In this document: positions 44,156 to 53,816 of the stretch, in pieces
Layout: every line of letters begins with the position of its first letter
How positions within the stretch are numbered: position 1 is the first letter of the stretch
NCBI GenBank assembly: GCA_964524515.1
Contig: CAZGEA010000001.1
Coordinates: forward strand, 248,001 to 312,000
DNA length: 64,000 bases
Direction of reading: 5' to 3'
From: CAZGEA01 sp964524515
GTDB lineage: Bacteria; Patescibacteriota; Microgenomatia; UBA8517
The notes under the pieces: generated by a model
Seen by the model: the letters and a program-made list of their open reading frames with translations, nothing else
Database searches by the model: none
What the model was told of the DNA's origin: nothing
Program-made: the position numbers and the translations under genes

Positions 44156-46205
44156 ATATATTTAACTCATTTATAACCCATGAAGCAAAATTATGAGTTC
44201 CAATTTGTTCAATTCTTAAATATCTATATTTTTCAGGTTTCATGTATATATTTATAATGCCACTTGTATCAGGTTGTATTGCTTTTGAATAATAAACTTC
44301 TTTCCAATTAATTTTATCATTCGATAAACTAATTCTATAGCCAACTTTATCCTGATTGGAATTATTATAGGAGTCAATTTGAATATGAGCAATCGCCATT
44401 TTATCTTTAAAATCAATATCAAGATATTGATAATTTGAATATGGAAGCTGTGAATCCCAAAATGTCTCTCTTTTTGCGTCACTTAAAAACTTTATGTTTA
44501 CCTTATTTAATGTTGAAGTCACGATATAATTCTTTATCTTCCTCTCATTTGATAAATACCCCTTCAATCTACCCCTTATTTCACTAGTTGTATCAAATAC
44601 TTCATTAAGCTGACTATCATATCGAAAAGAATAAATAAAATTCATATCAATATTTTTATTCTTCACCATTTTTGCCAAATCATCAAAAACTCTATAGTAT
44701 CCAAAACTTTTACCATCAATCTCCTTATAATCTTGGCTTTCAATATCCCATAAATAGTAATTATCAAAAAATTTACCGGAAAGATTTAATCTTGATTGAT
44801 TATAAACCATAAATGTATGTCCAAAGCCTGACTGAAAAGGTAATATTTTATCCTTTTCAGCCAAACCATAATATGATTTATCACTTTCACTATACAAAAT
44901 AAAATCATTTTGGTTATCAGGAATAATCAAAGAAGCTTTTCTCAAAATTTCAATTCGCTTTTTAGCATCACTATTTAACATATTAAAATAATTCTGAGTT
45001 AAAAATAAATTAAATACAAAAAATAATATTAAAAAAATATTCAATACTTTTCCCTTACTAAAAATTATTGGCAATATCATCGCCATCCCAATATTCAAAA
45101 AATATAAGTTACGTGAATCAAAATATACACTAAATCCATAAACCCCTGGTGATAACGAATATATAAAACTATTTAAAACAATAAAAACCAATCCGATCAT
45201 TAGTATTAACTTATTATTCTTATCGCTTGTCTCACAATATCTCGTTTTAAAAATTAAATAAAATATAAAATTTATAACAATAACAAGAGATACTGATATA
45301 ACATTTTCTGAATATCTATCAAAACTTGTAGTTCCAATTCCTCCAGTTATTTTATTAGGAATTAAAGAGGTAATTTTGTTTGAAAAATAAATTAAACCAT
45401 TTGAACTTAATATTAATTGAGGTACCACCTTAAACGGCGAAGTAAGCATATTAAGTATTAATGTTTGCGTACTTTGGGTTTGAGTTACAATTTGCTTATC
45501 ATTTGTAGCTTGGTGAGGTAAAAATAAAGCAAAAACTCTAAATATACTGTAAATTAAAAATGATATAAAAATAAATTTAAAAACATATATTTTATATTGC
45601 TTCTTATTTGAGAAAAAAAGATAAAATAAATAAACAATAAACATTCCAATTGATATTTCTTTAAAAAGAAGAGAAGCAAAAAGAAAAAAAACAGAAACTA
45701 ATAAATCCTTTTTATTTTCAGAAGAAAATGATTTTATAAAAAAAATGAATGAGAAAATTGCAAAAATTACTGCTCCATGTGTGTTTAAATCTGTAACAAC
45801 CCAAGTTGTAGCTTGAATACCCGATGCAGAAATACCAAAAATAAATGCAACTATCAATGAATATTTTTCACTATTAGATAGCTCACGCGCCAATAAATAA
45901 ACTAAGCAAGTAATAATTATATGAAAGATAATACTCACAAGTGCCCAAGGGAAATAGTTAACTTTAAATATTCCAAATAAAAAATCAAAAACCAAATCAC
46001 GTAGTGGAGTGTAATGTCCAATCTTTGGGTAAAAAAAATTAGCAATTCTATTTATAAAAGGTAGCGACTGATTCAAATAACCAGATCCAAAGGCCTGCCA
46101 TTCATCTTGTTGATAGAACCCCTTAAAAAGGGGCAGATAACATACAACAATTACAAATAAAATTAATAAAATAAACTTATTTTTTTTAAAAAATTGCCAC
46201 CTCAT
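44139..46205 (-). CDS. GT-C membrane protein with C-terminal discoidin-like domain
   Basis: A 688-residue protein with about 11 membrane segments. The first loop has YQQDEWQAFGSG (31-42), with the Asp-Glu pair expected for GT-C catalysis, and HYTPLRDLVF (64-73), common in TMTC/PMT-like proteins. The C-terminal 125 residues resemble an F5/8 type C (discoidin) beta-sandwich: DINFKD-like strand, GYRISLSNDKINWKEVYYS, then RYLRIEQIGTHN. That fold often binds carbohydrate. It is related to 50365-52986. Confidence 0.77.
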   Translation of the reverse strand: MRWQFFKKNKFILLILFVIVVCYLPLFKGFYQQDEWQAFGSGYLNQSLPFINRIANFFYPKIGHYTPLRDLVFDFLFGIFKVNYFPWALVSIIFHIIITCLVYLLARELSNSEKYSLIVAFIFGISASGIQATTWVVTDLNTHGAVIFAIFSFIFFIKSFSSENKKDLLVSVFFLFASLLFKEISIGMFIVYLFYLFFSNKKQYKIYVFKFIFISFLIYSIFRVFALFLPHQATNDKQIVTQTQSTQTLILNMLTSPFKVVPQLILSSNGLIYFSNKITSLIPNKITGGIGTTSFDRYSENVISVSLVIVINFIFYLIFKTRYCETSDKNNKLILMIGLVFIVLNSFIYSLSPGVYGFSVYFDSRNLYFLNIGMAMILPIIFSKGKVLNIFLILFFVFNLFLTQNYFNMLNSDAKKRIEILRKASLIIPDNQNDFILYSESDKSYYGLAEKDKILPFQSGFGHTFMVYNQSRLNLSGKFFDNYYLWDIESQDYKEIDGKSFGYYRVFDDLAKMVKNKNIDMNFIYSFRYDSQLNEVFDTTSEIRGRLKGYLSNERKIKNYIVTSTLNKVNIKFLSDAKRETFWDSQLPYSNYQYLDIDFKDKMAIAHIQIDSYNNSNQDKVGYRISLSNDKINWKEVYYSKAIQPDTSGIINIYMKPEKYRYLRIEQIGTHNFASWVINELNIYEAKD

Positions 46206-47194
46206 TTAATAAAATTCGCCAAAAATTTTCTCCCCCCTTGAGATGTCAAAAATACATACATTATTACATTCGTTGTTATCCACACTACAATCGGTTCATA
46301 CAATCCCAGTATTGTTCTGTGTTTAATCGATCTGAATATTCCATAAAACAAAGGTCCAATAATTGTCTCAGAATACAGTACCCACAATGCCAATTTAAAA
46401 ATCGATTTTTTGTCTGATGTATCTATCCATGTCCAATATCTTTTTTCATTTTTCACAAAAAAAGTTTTCTTAAGATTTCTAACTCTTTTATCAATCATAG
46501 TTTTAATGTCTGGAACAGTCAGATGATGCAAACCAGCGGATTTAACATACGCATATTTATCAAAACCTTTATTTAAAAGTATTACTAAATTATCAAGTTC
46601 ATAAAACCTTTTTCTTTTTGAAATCTCATCAATCGACAGTATTTGTTTAGTTCTAAAAACACACAAACCCATTGATAAAATATTATTTTTATTAAATATC
46701 ATCAAATCGTATCCATTTCTTTTTTCCGTTATTAATGACTCTACACTTGGAGTTAAATAAACAAACAAAGGGTCTCTTTGTATAGGATCAAGAGTTAAAT
46801 ATTTATTAAGCAATGGGTCACTTTTATAAGAAACAAAACCTGTAGTAGAAGCTATGAGTGTTTTATCATTTTCAAGAGGTTCCACCATCTTCTTAATCCA
46901 GTATGAAGTAGGTAAATCTATATCTGCATCAAGGTATGTATAATATTTTCCACTTGCTCTCTTTAAAGAAATCATCTTTGCTGTTAGATAATCATTTTCT
47001 TTGTTCTTAATTATCTTTACAAATTTATATTTCCTGGCAATTTCAATTGTCCCATCAATACATCCATTATCCACAACAAAAACTTCGATTTTGCCACTAT
47101 ATTTTTGCTTTTTAATTGAGTCAAGACAATTCGCAATATTTTTTTCTTCGTTATATACAGGAATAGAAATAGTAATAGAAGGCATTCTTTTCAT
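46202..47194 (-). CDS. GT2 family glycosyltransferase with C-terminal membrane segments
   Basis: The likely start is the ATG at 47194 (MKRMPSITISIPVYNEEKNI), 1 nt after the preceding stop; an in-frame extension to 47263 would run into the upstream gene. This gives 330 residues. VVDNGCIDGTIEIA and the metal motif YLDADIDLP mark the GT-A domain. The C-terminal third has hydrophobic segments (about 250-270 and 292-312). It is a full-length paralog of 62597-63622, sharing GLCVFR/GMCVYR and the GF..YAYV..AG.HH region. Confidence 0.88.
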   Translation of the reverse strand: MKRMPSITISIPVYNEEKNIANCLDSIKKQKYSGKIEVFVVDNGCIDGTIEIARKYKFVKIIKNKENDYLTAKMISLKRASGKYYTYLDADIDLPTSYWIKKMVEPLENDKTLIASTTGFVSYKSDPLLNKYLTLDPIQRDPLFVYLTPSVESLITEKRNGYDLMIFNKNNILSMGLCVFRTKQILSIDEISKRKRFYELDNLVILLNKGFDKYAYVKSAGLHHLTVPDIKTMIDKRVRNLKKTFFVKNEKRYWTWIDTSDKKSIFKLALWVLYSETIIGPLFYGIFRSIKHRTILGLYEPIVVWITTNVIMYVFLTSQGGRKFLANFIK

Positions 47195-47195
47195 A

Positions 47196-48380
47196 TTATT
47201 CAAAATTAAACATAGTTGGATAAATCTTTTTATAATAAAACTTATTATTAAGTTCAACTGCATTTAATTGATACTTTTTATAATTTGACATTATTTTTTT
47301 AATTGCAGCCACTAATTGAATCGAACTATAGTAATCAATTACGATTCCCGCTTTGTGTTTCTTGATCACATTTGAAAACTCAATAATATTTGTTGTAATC
47401 ACTGGTAAACCAAAATTAATATATCTTTTTGGTTTTCCCGGATCAGTATAAAAAGAAACAGTTCCTGGCTCTGGCATATATGGTGCAATTCCAATATGAC
47501 AATTTTTCAAAATTTTTTCAAATTGACTTTCCTCAACATATCCATAAAACTTAACAGACAGTGGGCTATTCTTAGCACGCCTCTTAAAATATAACTCTTC
47601 AGGTCCAGAGCCAATTATTTCAAAACTAATATTTGGAAAGTTTTTATGAATTACTTCCTGATTATCAAAAATTATATCCAAACCTTGGCTTTTTTTAAGT
47701 ACACCAATAAATCCAATTTTAATTTTTTTATCGTGAACTTTCATGTTTGAATTAAAATTCGCTTCACCAGTTGCAATAGGAACAACTTTATAAATTCCCA
47801 ACCTAGGAATTATATTTTCTCTTTTTCGAGGTAAAATCATTCTCTTGTGCAAGAAAAATGTATTATCAGAAAAAAGTGTAGCAAATTTATCAAATTGCCA
47901 ATAAACTCTTCTCATCAAAACAACAATTTTTTTCTCGTGATTAAATGGATAATAATCCCAAACCCAAAATAAAGTATTTTTTACAAGTCCGACTTTCTTA
48001 AGAAGAATTCCGATTGTCGCTGGAAAGGCATTAACAGTAAAATAGATATCAATTTTTCCGTATCTAATATAAACACTGGCAAAGGCCCAAAAAATCTGAA
48101 CGAAAGTTAAAATTGATTTCAGCGGAAGTAAAAAAAATAAAAGTTTTTGAGAAATACTAAATTCATAAAAAGGAGTCTCTTTTTCCAAAATTCCATCTTT
48201 ATATATTGCTAATTTATTTATTTTCTTTTTGTTTCCTATCTGATAAAAACCAGCCAGAAACAAAAAGACATACTTATTATTCTCACGTAAATAATCCAAT
48301 ATTTTTCCGGAATTATCATACGGAAAATAATTTACATAAAATACTTTTTTTACGGAAAAATCACTCTTATCTTTTTTCAT
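47196..48380 (-). CDS. GT-B glycosyltransferase (GT4-like, divergent)
   Basis: A 394-residue protein. The C-terminal half has IGFIGVLKKSQGLDIIF, SFEIIGSGPEELYFK and PGTVSFYTDPGKPKRYINFG, followed by LPVITTN, characteristic of GT4-like enzymes without a classic EX7E. The N-terminal half has hydrophobic patches (about 84-108) that may contact the membrane. It overlaps the epimerase gene by 14 nt. Confidence 0.78.
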   Translation of the reverse strand: MKKDKSDFSVKKVFYVNYFPYDNSGKILDYLRENNKYVFLFLAGFYQIGNKKKINKLAIYKDGILEKETPFYEFSISQKLLFFLLPLKSILTFVQIFWAFASVYIRYGKIDIYFTVNAFPATIGILLKKVGLVKNTLFWVWDYYPFNHEKKIVVLMRRVYWQFDKFATLFSDNTFFLHKRMILPRKRENIIPRLGIYKVVPIATGEANFNSNMKVHDKKIKIGFIGVLKKSQGLDIIFDNQEVIHKNFPNISFEIIGSGPEELYFKRRAKNSPLSVKFYGYVEESQFEKILKNCHIGIAPYMPEPGTVSFYTDPGKPKRYINFGLPVITTNIIEFSNVIKKHKAGIVIDYYSSIQLVAAIKKIMSNYKKYQLNAVELNNKFYYKKIYPTMFNFE

Positions 48381-49356
48381 TAATTAATTGAGGTAAATAT
48401 AATTTTACTTGTTCCTCGATCCAGTTGTAAGTCTCTAATAATCCATCCTCAAGCGAAACTTGAGGTGTCCACCCCAAAACCCGATTTACCATTGTATTGT
48501 CAGAATTTCTACCCCTAACACCTTGTGGCCCGTCTATGTGTTTTTTCTTAATTTTAATTCCAGCAATACTAGAAACAATATCTGCCAAATCATTTATGCT
48601 TACCATTCTGTCCTGCCCAATATTAAGAGGTTTATTGTAATCTGATTCCATAAACAGGTCTATTCCTTTTACACAATCATCAATGTAACAAAAAGATCTT
48701 GTTTGATTACCATCTCCCCAAATTTCAATCTCTGGATTATTTGTCAATTTTGCAATTGCAACTTTCCTACAAAAGGCTGCAGGAACTTTTTCCCGACCGC
48801 CTCTCCATGTTCCCATTGGACCAAATATATTGTGAAATCTTGCAACTCTCATCTCGATTCCATAATCATTCTGATAATATGTACACATCAATTCATGAAT
48901 CAATTTTTCCCATCCATATGAATCTTGAGGGGAAGCGGGAAAGGCGTCATCTTCTTTCAAAGGTGAAGGGTTCTCTGTCAATTGTTTAGATTCAGGATAC
49001 ACACATGCAGTTGAAGAATAAAAATACTTTTTAACACCATTTTCTCTACTGGCTTCAAGGGTATTTGTACTAATCATCATATTGTTATGAAAAATTAAAG
49101 AAAAATTATTTGATATAAAACCCATTCCACCCATATCTGCTGCCAATGAATACACTTGATCAACTCCTTCAGTTGCCATCAAAGCATTTTCAAAATTACG
49201 CAAATCAAGAAGTAAAAATTCATTTGAGTGATCTGCTGAAAATTCTGGTTTTTTAATATCAACTCCTCTAACCCAATAACCTTTATCTCTAAGAAATTTT
49301 ACAAGATGGCTACCAATAAAACCTCCTGCCCCAGTAACCAATACTTTCTTTTTCAT
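48367..49356 (-). CDS. GDP-mannose 3,5-epimerase-like SDR enzyme
   Basis: A 329-residue extended SDR protein, strikingly like plant GDP-mannose 3,5-epimerase. The NAD site is VTGAGGFIGSHL (7-18), then SLAADMGGMGFI (70-81). Catalytic candidates are C118 in SSTACVYPE, Y147 and K151 in YGWEK, and K190 in WRGGREKVPAAFCRK. From memory the Arabidopsis enzyme uses C145, Y174, K178 and K217: all four sit at a constant offset of 27. GVRGRNSDNT also matches. The expected reaction is GDP-D-mannose to GDP-L-galactose and/or GDP-L-gulose. It is coupled to the SDR gene upstream (4 nt overlap). Specificity is inferred. Confidence 0.87.
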   Translation of the reverse strand: MKKKVLVTGAGGFIGSHLVKFLRDKGYWVRGVDIKKPEFSADHSNEFLLLDLRNFENALMATEGVDQVYSLAADMGGMGFISNNFSLIFHNNMMISTNTLEASRENGVKKYFYSSTACVYPESKQLTENPSPLKEDDAFPASPQDSYGWEKLIHELMCTYYQNDYGIEMRVARFHNIFGPMGTWRGGREKVPAAFCRKVAIAKLTNNPEIEIWGDGNQTRSFCYIDDCVKGIDLFMESDYNKPLNIGQDRMVSINDLADIVSSIAGIKIKKKHIDGPQGVRGRNSDNTMVNRVLGWTPQVSLEDGLLETYNWIEEQVKLYLPQLINEKR

Positions 49357-50354
49357 AATAGATTATTATCACAGATCCACGATTTCGTAAATTCAAAACC
49401 CTTTTTAAAACTAACTCTAGGCACAAAACCCAGTTCTTTTCTTGCTCTACTAACGTCAAAATAAAAATTAGATGTCATAGCTTTTACCCTTTTTGGATAA
49501 ATTAGAGGTTTAACGCGAAACAATCTAAAACAAATCTCAAAAAAATAACTGACCAAATAGGCTATAACTGGATTTATTTTAACTAAATTAACTTTATTAC
49601 CTATAGATTTAACAATAATTTTATAAATTTTATTCAACGAATTAACTTTAAAATTACCAATTATATATTCTCCACTTAATTTTGAATTCATGGCAATAAA
49701 TGCAGCTCTTGCAACATCTTTTACATATATATAATCAAGTTTATTCTCACCATCACCAATAACAAAAAACATACCTTTTTTAATTACTCGAACCAAATCC
49801 AGTAATGCCTTCTTATCTCTTGGACCATAGACAGTCGTAGGTCTCAAAATTGAATATTTAAATTTTTTTAATTTTGCAAAATCTTTTATCAAACTTTCAC
49901 CCAAAAATTTACTTTTTCCATATGGCTCATCAGTATAAATATTTCTATCCTCATTCCAATCTTCTATATCACCAAATTCCGAAGGCAAACCATAAATCCC
50001 TACACTTGAAAAAAAGACAATTTTTTCAAACATTTTATCTATTGAATTCAAAATATTCTTAGTCCCAACAACATTTGTTCGATAATAATCTTCACTACTA
50101 TGCTTAGGGTCCATAACTAGGGCAGCCAAGTGGTAAATATAAGAAACATCTTTACAAGCCAACACACAATCTTTAACTTTTCTAATATCACCGACACAAA
50201 TCTCAATATTTCCAGAACGAATATTAGATAAATTTTCCCATGGTGGAACCAAAATTCTAATTAAACAATCGTTGTTTAAATTTTTTTCAAGATAATCCAG
50301 CAAATGACTACCAATAAACCCACTTGCGCCAGTAATAAGTATTATTTTTCTCAT
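49353..50354 (-). CDS. NAD(P)-dependent sugar epimerase/dehydratase (extended SDR)
   Basis: A 333-residue SDR with the Rossmann signature ITGASGFIGSHLLDYL, IYHLAALVMDP, the catalytic Ser region FFSSVGIYGLP and YGKSK (Tyr and Lys). ILRPTTVYGPRD and DGENKLDYIYVKDVA are typical of 4-epimerase or 3-beta-HSD-like members. It probably modifies a nucleotide sugar for this locus. The exact reaction (4-epimerisation, dehydration or reduction) cannot be told. It is coupled to the GME-like gene. Confidence 0.86.
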   Translation of the reverse strand: MRKIILITGASGFIGSHLLDYLEKNLNNDCLIRILVPPWENLSNIRSGNIEICVGDIRKVKDCVLACKDVSYIYHLAALVMDPKHSSEDYYRTNVVGTKNILNSIDKMFEKIVFFSSVGIYGLPSEFGDIEDWNEDRNIYTDEPYGKSKFLGESLIKDFAKLKKFKYSILRPTTVYGPRDKKALLDLVRVIKKGMFFVIGDGENKLDYIYVKDVARAAFIAMNSKLSGEYIIGNFKVNSLNKIYKIIVKSIGNKVNLVKINPVIAYLVSYFFEICFRLFRVKPLIYPKRVKAMTSNFYFDVSRARKELGFVPRVSFKKGFEFTKSWICDNNLL

Positions 50355-50364
50355 ATTTTTAAAA

Positions 50365-52986
50365 TTATTCTTTTAAACCAGATGATCTGAAATGAACAGA
50401 TTTTACTTCAAAATTAAATGGCTTATACATAGGCGATATTTTAATTTTTTCTATTTTTAATCCATCAACAGGTAAAATTACCTCGTAATTTCTAAAAATA
50501 TCATCTGGAGTAATTGAAATATTACCAGCTTCTTTCCAACTATTACTTTTGTCACTAAAGTATAAAAGATCTACATTTAAATTTTCATTAAAATTATTCA
50601 TAACTTCACTAAATGTCTCAATATTTTCAATATAACCATAAGGATTATTTAAAAACTCTTCAGTATCATTCAAATTCAATTCTTTAAACTCATCGTCAAT
50701 TGGCCAAATTTCAGAAATACCCGGAGAATCATCAGATAAACTAGAGCGAAACAAAACTTTTACATATTTAGCGTTTACAGGACTAAAAAAATTAATAGTC
50801 TGAATACCCTCCTCAATTCTTTTAACTTCTTTAATCTCTGATACTTTTACCCAATTTTTATTATCTATTGATGTTTCTACAATATAATCAGTAGGTGAAT
50901 TATTAGGGTATGCATTTATCCATGCAATTCGACCAATGTTAATTGGTTTATCCAGTTCTAAAATTAAACCTTGCTTTGCATCATGCCATAAAATTCGATC
51001 AGGGCGCCAGGATGTTTTTATATTATCATCAATTAAATTTAAACCAATATCTTCTCTCCATTCACTTGTTGTCAAAACTTTCATATTTTTATACAAGTTT
51101 GTTTTATAAATATAATATTTAAATGCCATATCTCTCATTTTTTTATTCACTAAAACATTATTAAATTCCATTTTCTTATTATTAACAATTGGATATAAAA
51201 TACTTTCAAATTCACCATAGTCTACTTTTATTCGTAATTTAATTTTATTTGGAGTCACACTTACAATTGGGTTTAAAAAAATAATTTCATCATTATCATA
51301 TTTAAAATTTATCATTTTATAATTACTAGCATTCTCCAATCGTTTTCTTAAAATTTCAGATGTATCAATTAATTTATTATCAGTGTAATAAAATGAATAA
51401 ACTTTTCTCAAATCAAAATTGCTAATTTCTGAGATATTTTTTTCCAATTCAGAATAGTCAACTATCCTTTTAAAGTCATACCTATCCATCCCATACCTCC
51501 ACGCAATTGCAGTCTCTTCAGGCATTGATGCTACTGAAAATGCATTGGAAAAATTTATCCTCATGTCATCAGCTACATCAAAATAAACCAAATCACCTTT
51601 ATTCAAAACTGGCATTTTAGTTTTCAACTCAGCATAAAATCTATCTACAGGTTTACTTCTAAAATTAACAATTTTATTCTGATAATTAAATCCATATACT
51701 AAATTTCCCAATACTATAAAAATAATAAATCCAAAAAGCACTCCTATTTTTTTCTTAGGTTTTTTAAATGCATAAATACCAATAAAGGAAAATAACAATG
51801 TCAGTGGAAAAAAAGAATGAGCCAAGTATCTATAATAAGTTTCATAAACTACAGTTGGACTATATGCACTGTATGCAGCCAAATTTAAAATTACCCAAAG
51901 CAAAAAAAATAAATAAATATTTCTTTTATATCCTTTAAAAAGTAATGAGAAAAGAAACAAAATAAACAATACAATTCCACCCAAAAAAACAGTTACAAAT
52001 GAGTGTTCATTTAAAACCAAAAATTGAGTATTGTAAATTTTTTTAGATATAAAAAACCATCCAACAAAAAAAGTAACAAGTAAAGAAGTCATCATCCATC
52101 TTCTTTTTTCAAAATATCCAGAAAACTTCCTAGTAAAAATTAAAAATGAAATGAAAATTAAAAAAAATATTTCTCTACTACTTAATAATGAATATAGAAA
52201 AGAAGTAATCCAATCTGGAATTACCAAGTTAGCAAATGAAGATAAAAACCCATAAGATAAATAGTAATTTCCACTTATTATCCCTGATATTAAATCTTTA
52301 ACTTGTCCACTTCTCCCATCTGGATTTTGAAGAAAATATTTATAAAAAAAATAGATAAACGGAATAAGTCGTAATACACTTTTTAAAATAGACCTAGGTA
52401 AACTTTTAAACGTAAAAAACAGTAACTCAAAAAGAATAACTACTGATATTAAATAATGTGTCCTCGTCTGCACAAATTCAATACTAAAAATATATGACAA
52501 AAGAGCCAACATGTACCATTTATTTTTTTCAGTCTTAAAATACTTAAAATAAGAAAAGGTCAGTATCGTCACCAGTATCACACTAAAACTCGTAACTACA
52601 GAATTAAAAAGTCTTATATAAGAATCAGATGCAATATAACCACAAGCATAAATAAATGCAGAAAGTAATGCTATTTTTTGAGAAAAAACTTTTGAAACTA
52701 AAAAATAAATCACAAATACACTTAATAAATAAAACAAAAAAGTAGTCAAAAAATAAAATACTATATTGAGACCAAAAAAATAATAAACAGGAACGAAAGG
52801 AGTAATAATATATTTATAAGTTCCCTCACCAAATGGTCCATAACCAAAGTAACCAGCTTTCTCATTAATATGTTGAAGTTTAAAAAAAAGTGACTGATCA
52901 TCTTGCCATGGAGTCATTAATAAAAGCTGACCGTATGAAATTATTGTAGTTAAAAATAAAAAAAGATAAATCTTAACTTGTTTCAT
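50365..52986 (-). CDS. Large GT-C-like membrane protein with discoidin-like domain
   Basis: An 873-residue protein. Residues 5-430 hold about 12 membrane segments, with an early acidic loop PWQDDQSLFF (26-35) as in GT-C enzymes. The extracytoplasmic C-terminal half contains an F5/8 type C-like sandwich (about 655-790): NLIDDNIKTSWRPD, GLILELDKPINIGRIAW, YIVETSIDNKNWVKVSEI and KYVKVLFRS. A second small beta domain follows to the end. Such modules usually bind glycans, so it may hold its own acceptor. It overlaps the methyltransferase gene by 4 nt. Confidence 0.77.
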   Translation of the reverse strand: MKQVKIYLFLFLTTIISYGQLLLMTPWQDDQSLFFKLQHINEKAGYFGYGPFGEGTYKYIITPFVPVYYFFGLNIVFYFLTTFLFYLLSVFVIYFLVSKVFSQKIALLSAFIYACGYIASDSYIRLFNSVVTSFSVILVTILTFSYFKYFKTEKNKWYMLALLSYIFSIEFVQTRTHYLISVVILFELLFFTFKSLPRSILKSVLRLIPFIYFFYKYFLQNPDGRSGQVKDLISGIISGNYYLSYGFLSSFANLVIPDWITSFLYSLLSSREIFFLIFISFLIFTRKFSGYFEKRRWMMTSLLVTFFVGWFFISKKIYNTQFLVLNEHSFVTVFLGGIVLFILFLFSLLFKGYKRNIYLFFLLWVILNLAAYSAYSPTVVYETYYRYLAHSFFPLTLLFSFIGIYAFKKPKKKIGVLFGFIIFIVLGNLVYGFNYQNKIVNFRSKPVDRFYAELKTKMPVLNKGDLVYFDVADDMRINFSNAFSVASMPEETAIAWRYGMDRYDFKRIVDYSELEKNISEISNFDLRKVYSFYYTDNKLIDTSEILRKRLENASNYKMINFKYDNDEIIFLNPIVSVTPNKIKLRIKVDYGEFESILYPIVNNKKMEFNNVLVNKKMRDMAFKYYIYKTNLYKNMKVLTTSEWREDIGLNLIDDNIKTSWRPDRILWHDAKQGLILELDKPINIGRIAWINAYPNNSPTDYIVETSIDNKNWVKVSEIKEVKRIEEGIQTINFFSPVNAKYVKVLFRSSLSDDSPGISEIWPIDDEFKELNLNDTEEFLNNPYGYIENIETFSEVMNNFNENLNVDLLYFSDKSNSWKEAGNISITPDDIFRNYEVILPVDGLKIEKIKISPMYKPFNFEVKSVHFRSSGLKE

Positions 52987-53816
52987 TTCTTTCTAGCTAC
53001 AAAAAACATATTTATGTTCGAATCTGTATCTTGTTTTAACAAACCACCAAACAAAAAAGGTAAAATTTTAGATCTAAAATCAACCAACATAACTAATCTT
53101 TTTCCAACAAATGTCTTTCCAATTTGAGATGGCAATGCAGTAACCAAAAAAGCTTCATGTAATCGTAAATGTGTTGGTGATAATGTTCCTTCTTTTTTTA
53201 CAATTTCAAACCCAGCTTTTTTTAATTTATCTTCCCACCAAGTATGAGTTTGTAAATTAACGTGTTTAAATATGTTTTTATGAAATTTCCAGTAAGATTC
53301 AGCACTATCTTTTAAACCAATACTTTTCAAAAATGAATAAACAAGCAAATACTCTTTCATTTCTGGAGTTGGAACTGAAAAAACGAACTTCCCACCTTTC
53401 TTTAAAACCCTATGAACTTCCTTGATTACTTTTTCACAACTCTCAATATGTTCCATAACACTAACTGAAACTACAGTTTTATAACTATTATCTTTAAACG
53501 GTAAATTTCTTGCATCTGCATAAAGTAACTTTTTGTATCTTTTACCATCCAATGCTTTTTTTAAATCATCTTCATTAACGTCAATACCAACTTCGATTTG
53601 ATTAAAAACCACTCCAGCAAACTCACCAAAACCACAACCTAGATCTAAAACTGGTGATTCCATTTCAACTTTCTCAAAACTCAGTGCTTCAATAGTTCTC
53701 CACAAAGCATGAGAAAAAGGAGATATTCTCAAAAAATCTTTTAAATATTCCTTCGAATCTTTATTTTTTTTAGTATTTCTTTTTTTTGAAACTATTTCTT
53801 TTTTATAAGTTGCCAT
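52983..53816 (-). CDS. Class I SAM-dependent methyltransferase
   Basis: A 277-residue protein with a very basic N-terminal tail (about 1-28). The SAM motif is VLDLGCGFGEFAG, then GIDVNEDDL, LLYADARNLPF and VSVMEHIESCEKVIKEVHRV, all as in Methyltransf_11 enzymes. The substrate may be a lipid-linked or nucleotide sugar in this locus. The basic tail could bind membrane or nucleic acid, which is speculative. It overlaps the downstream GT-C gene by 4 nt and the upstream one by up to a few codons depending on its stop. Confidence 0.87.
   Translation of the reverse strand: MATYKKEIVSKKRNTKKNKDSKEYLKDFLRISPFSHALWRTIEALSFEKVEMESPVLDLGCGFGEFAGVVFNQIEVGIDVNEDDLKKALDGKRYKKLLYADARNLPFKDNSYKTVVSVSVMEHIESCEKVIKEVHRVLKKGGKFVFSVPTPEMKEYLLVYSFLKSIGLKDSAESYWKFHKNIFKHVNLQTHTWWEDKLKKAGFEIVKKEGTLSPTHLRLHEAFLVTALPSQIGKTFVGKRLVMLVDFRSKILPFLFGGLLKQDTDSNINMFFVARKK

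Noticed and set aside
47195..47263. N-terminal extension of the GT2 gene at 46202
   Set aside because: It runs into the 3' end of the upstream glycosyltransferase and adds a hydrophobic stretch not present in the paralog; the ATG at 47194 directly follows that gene's stop.
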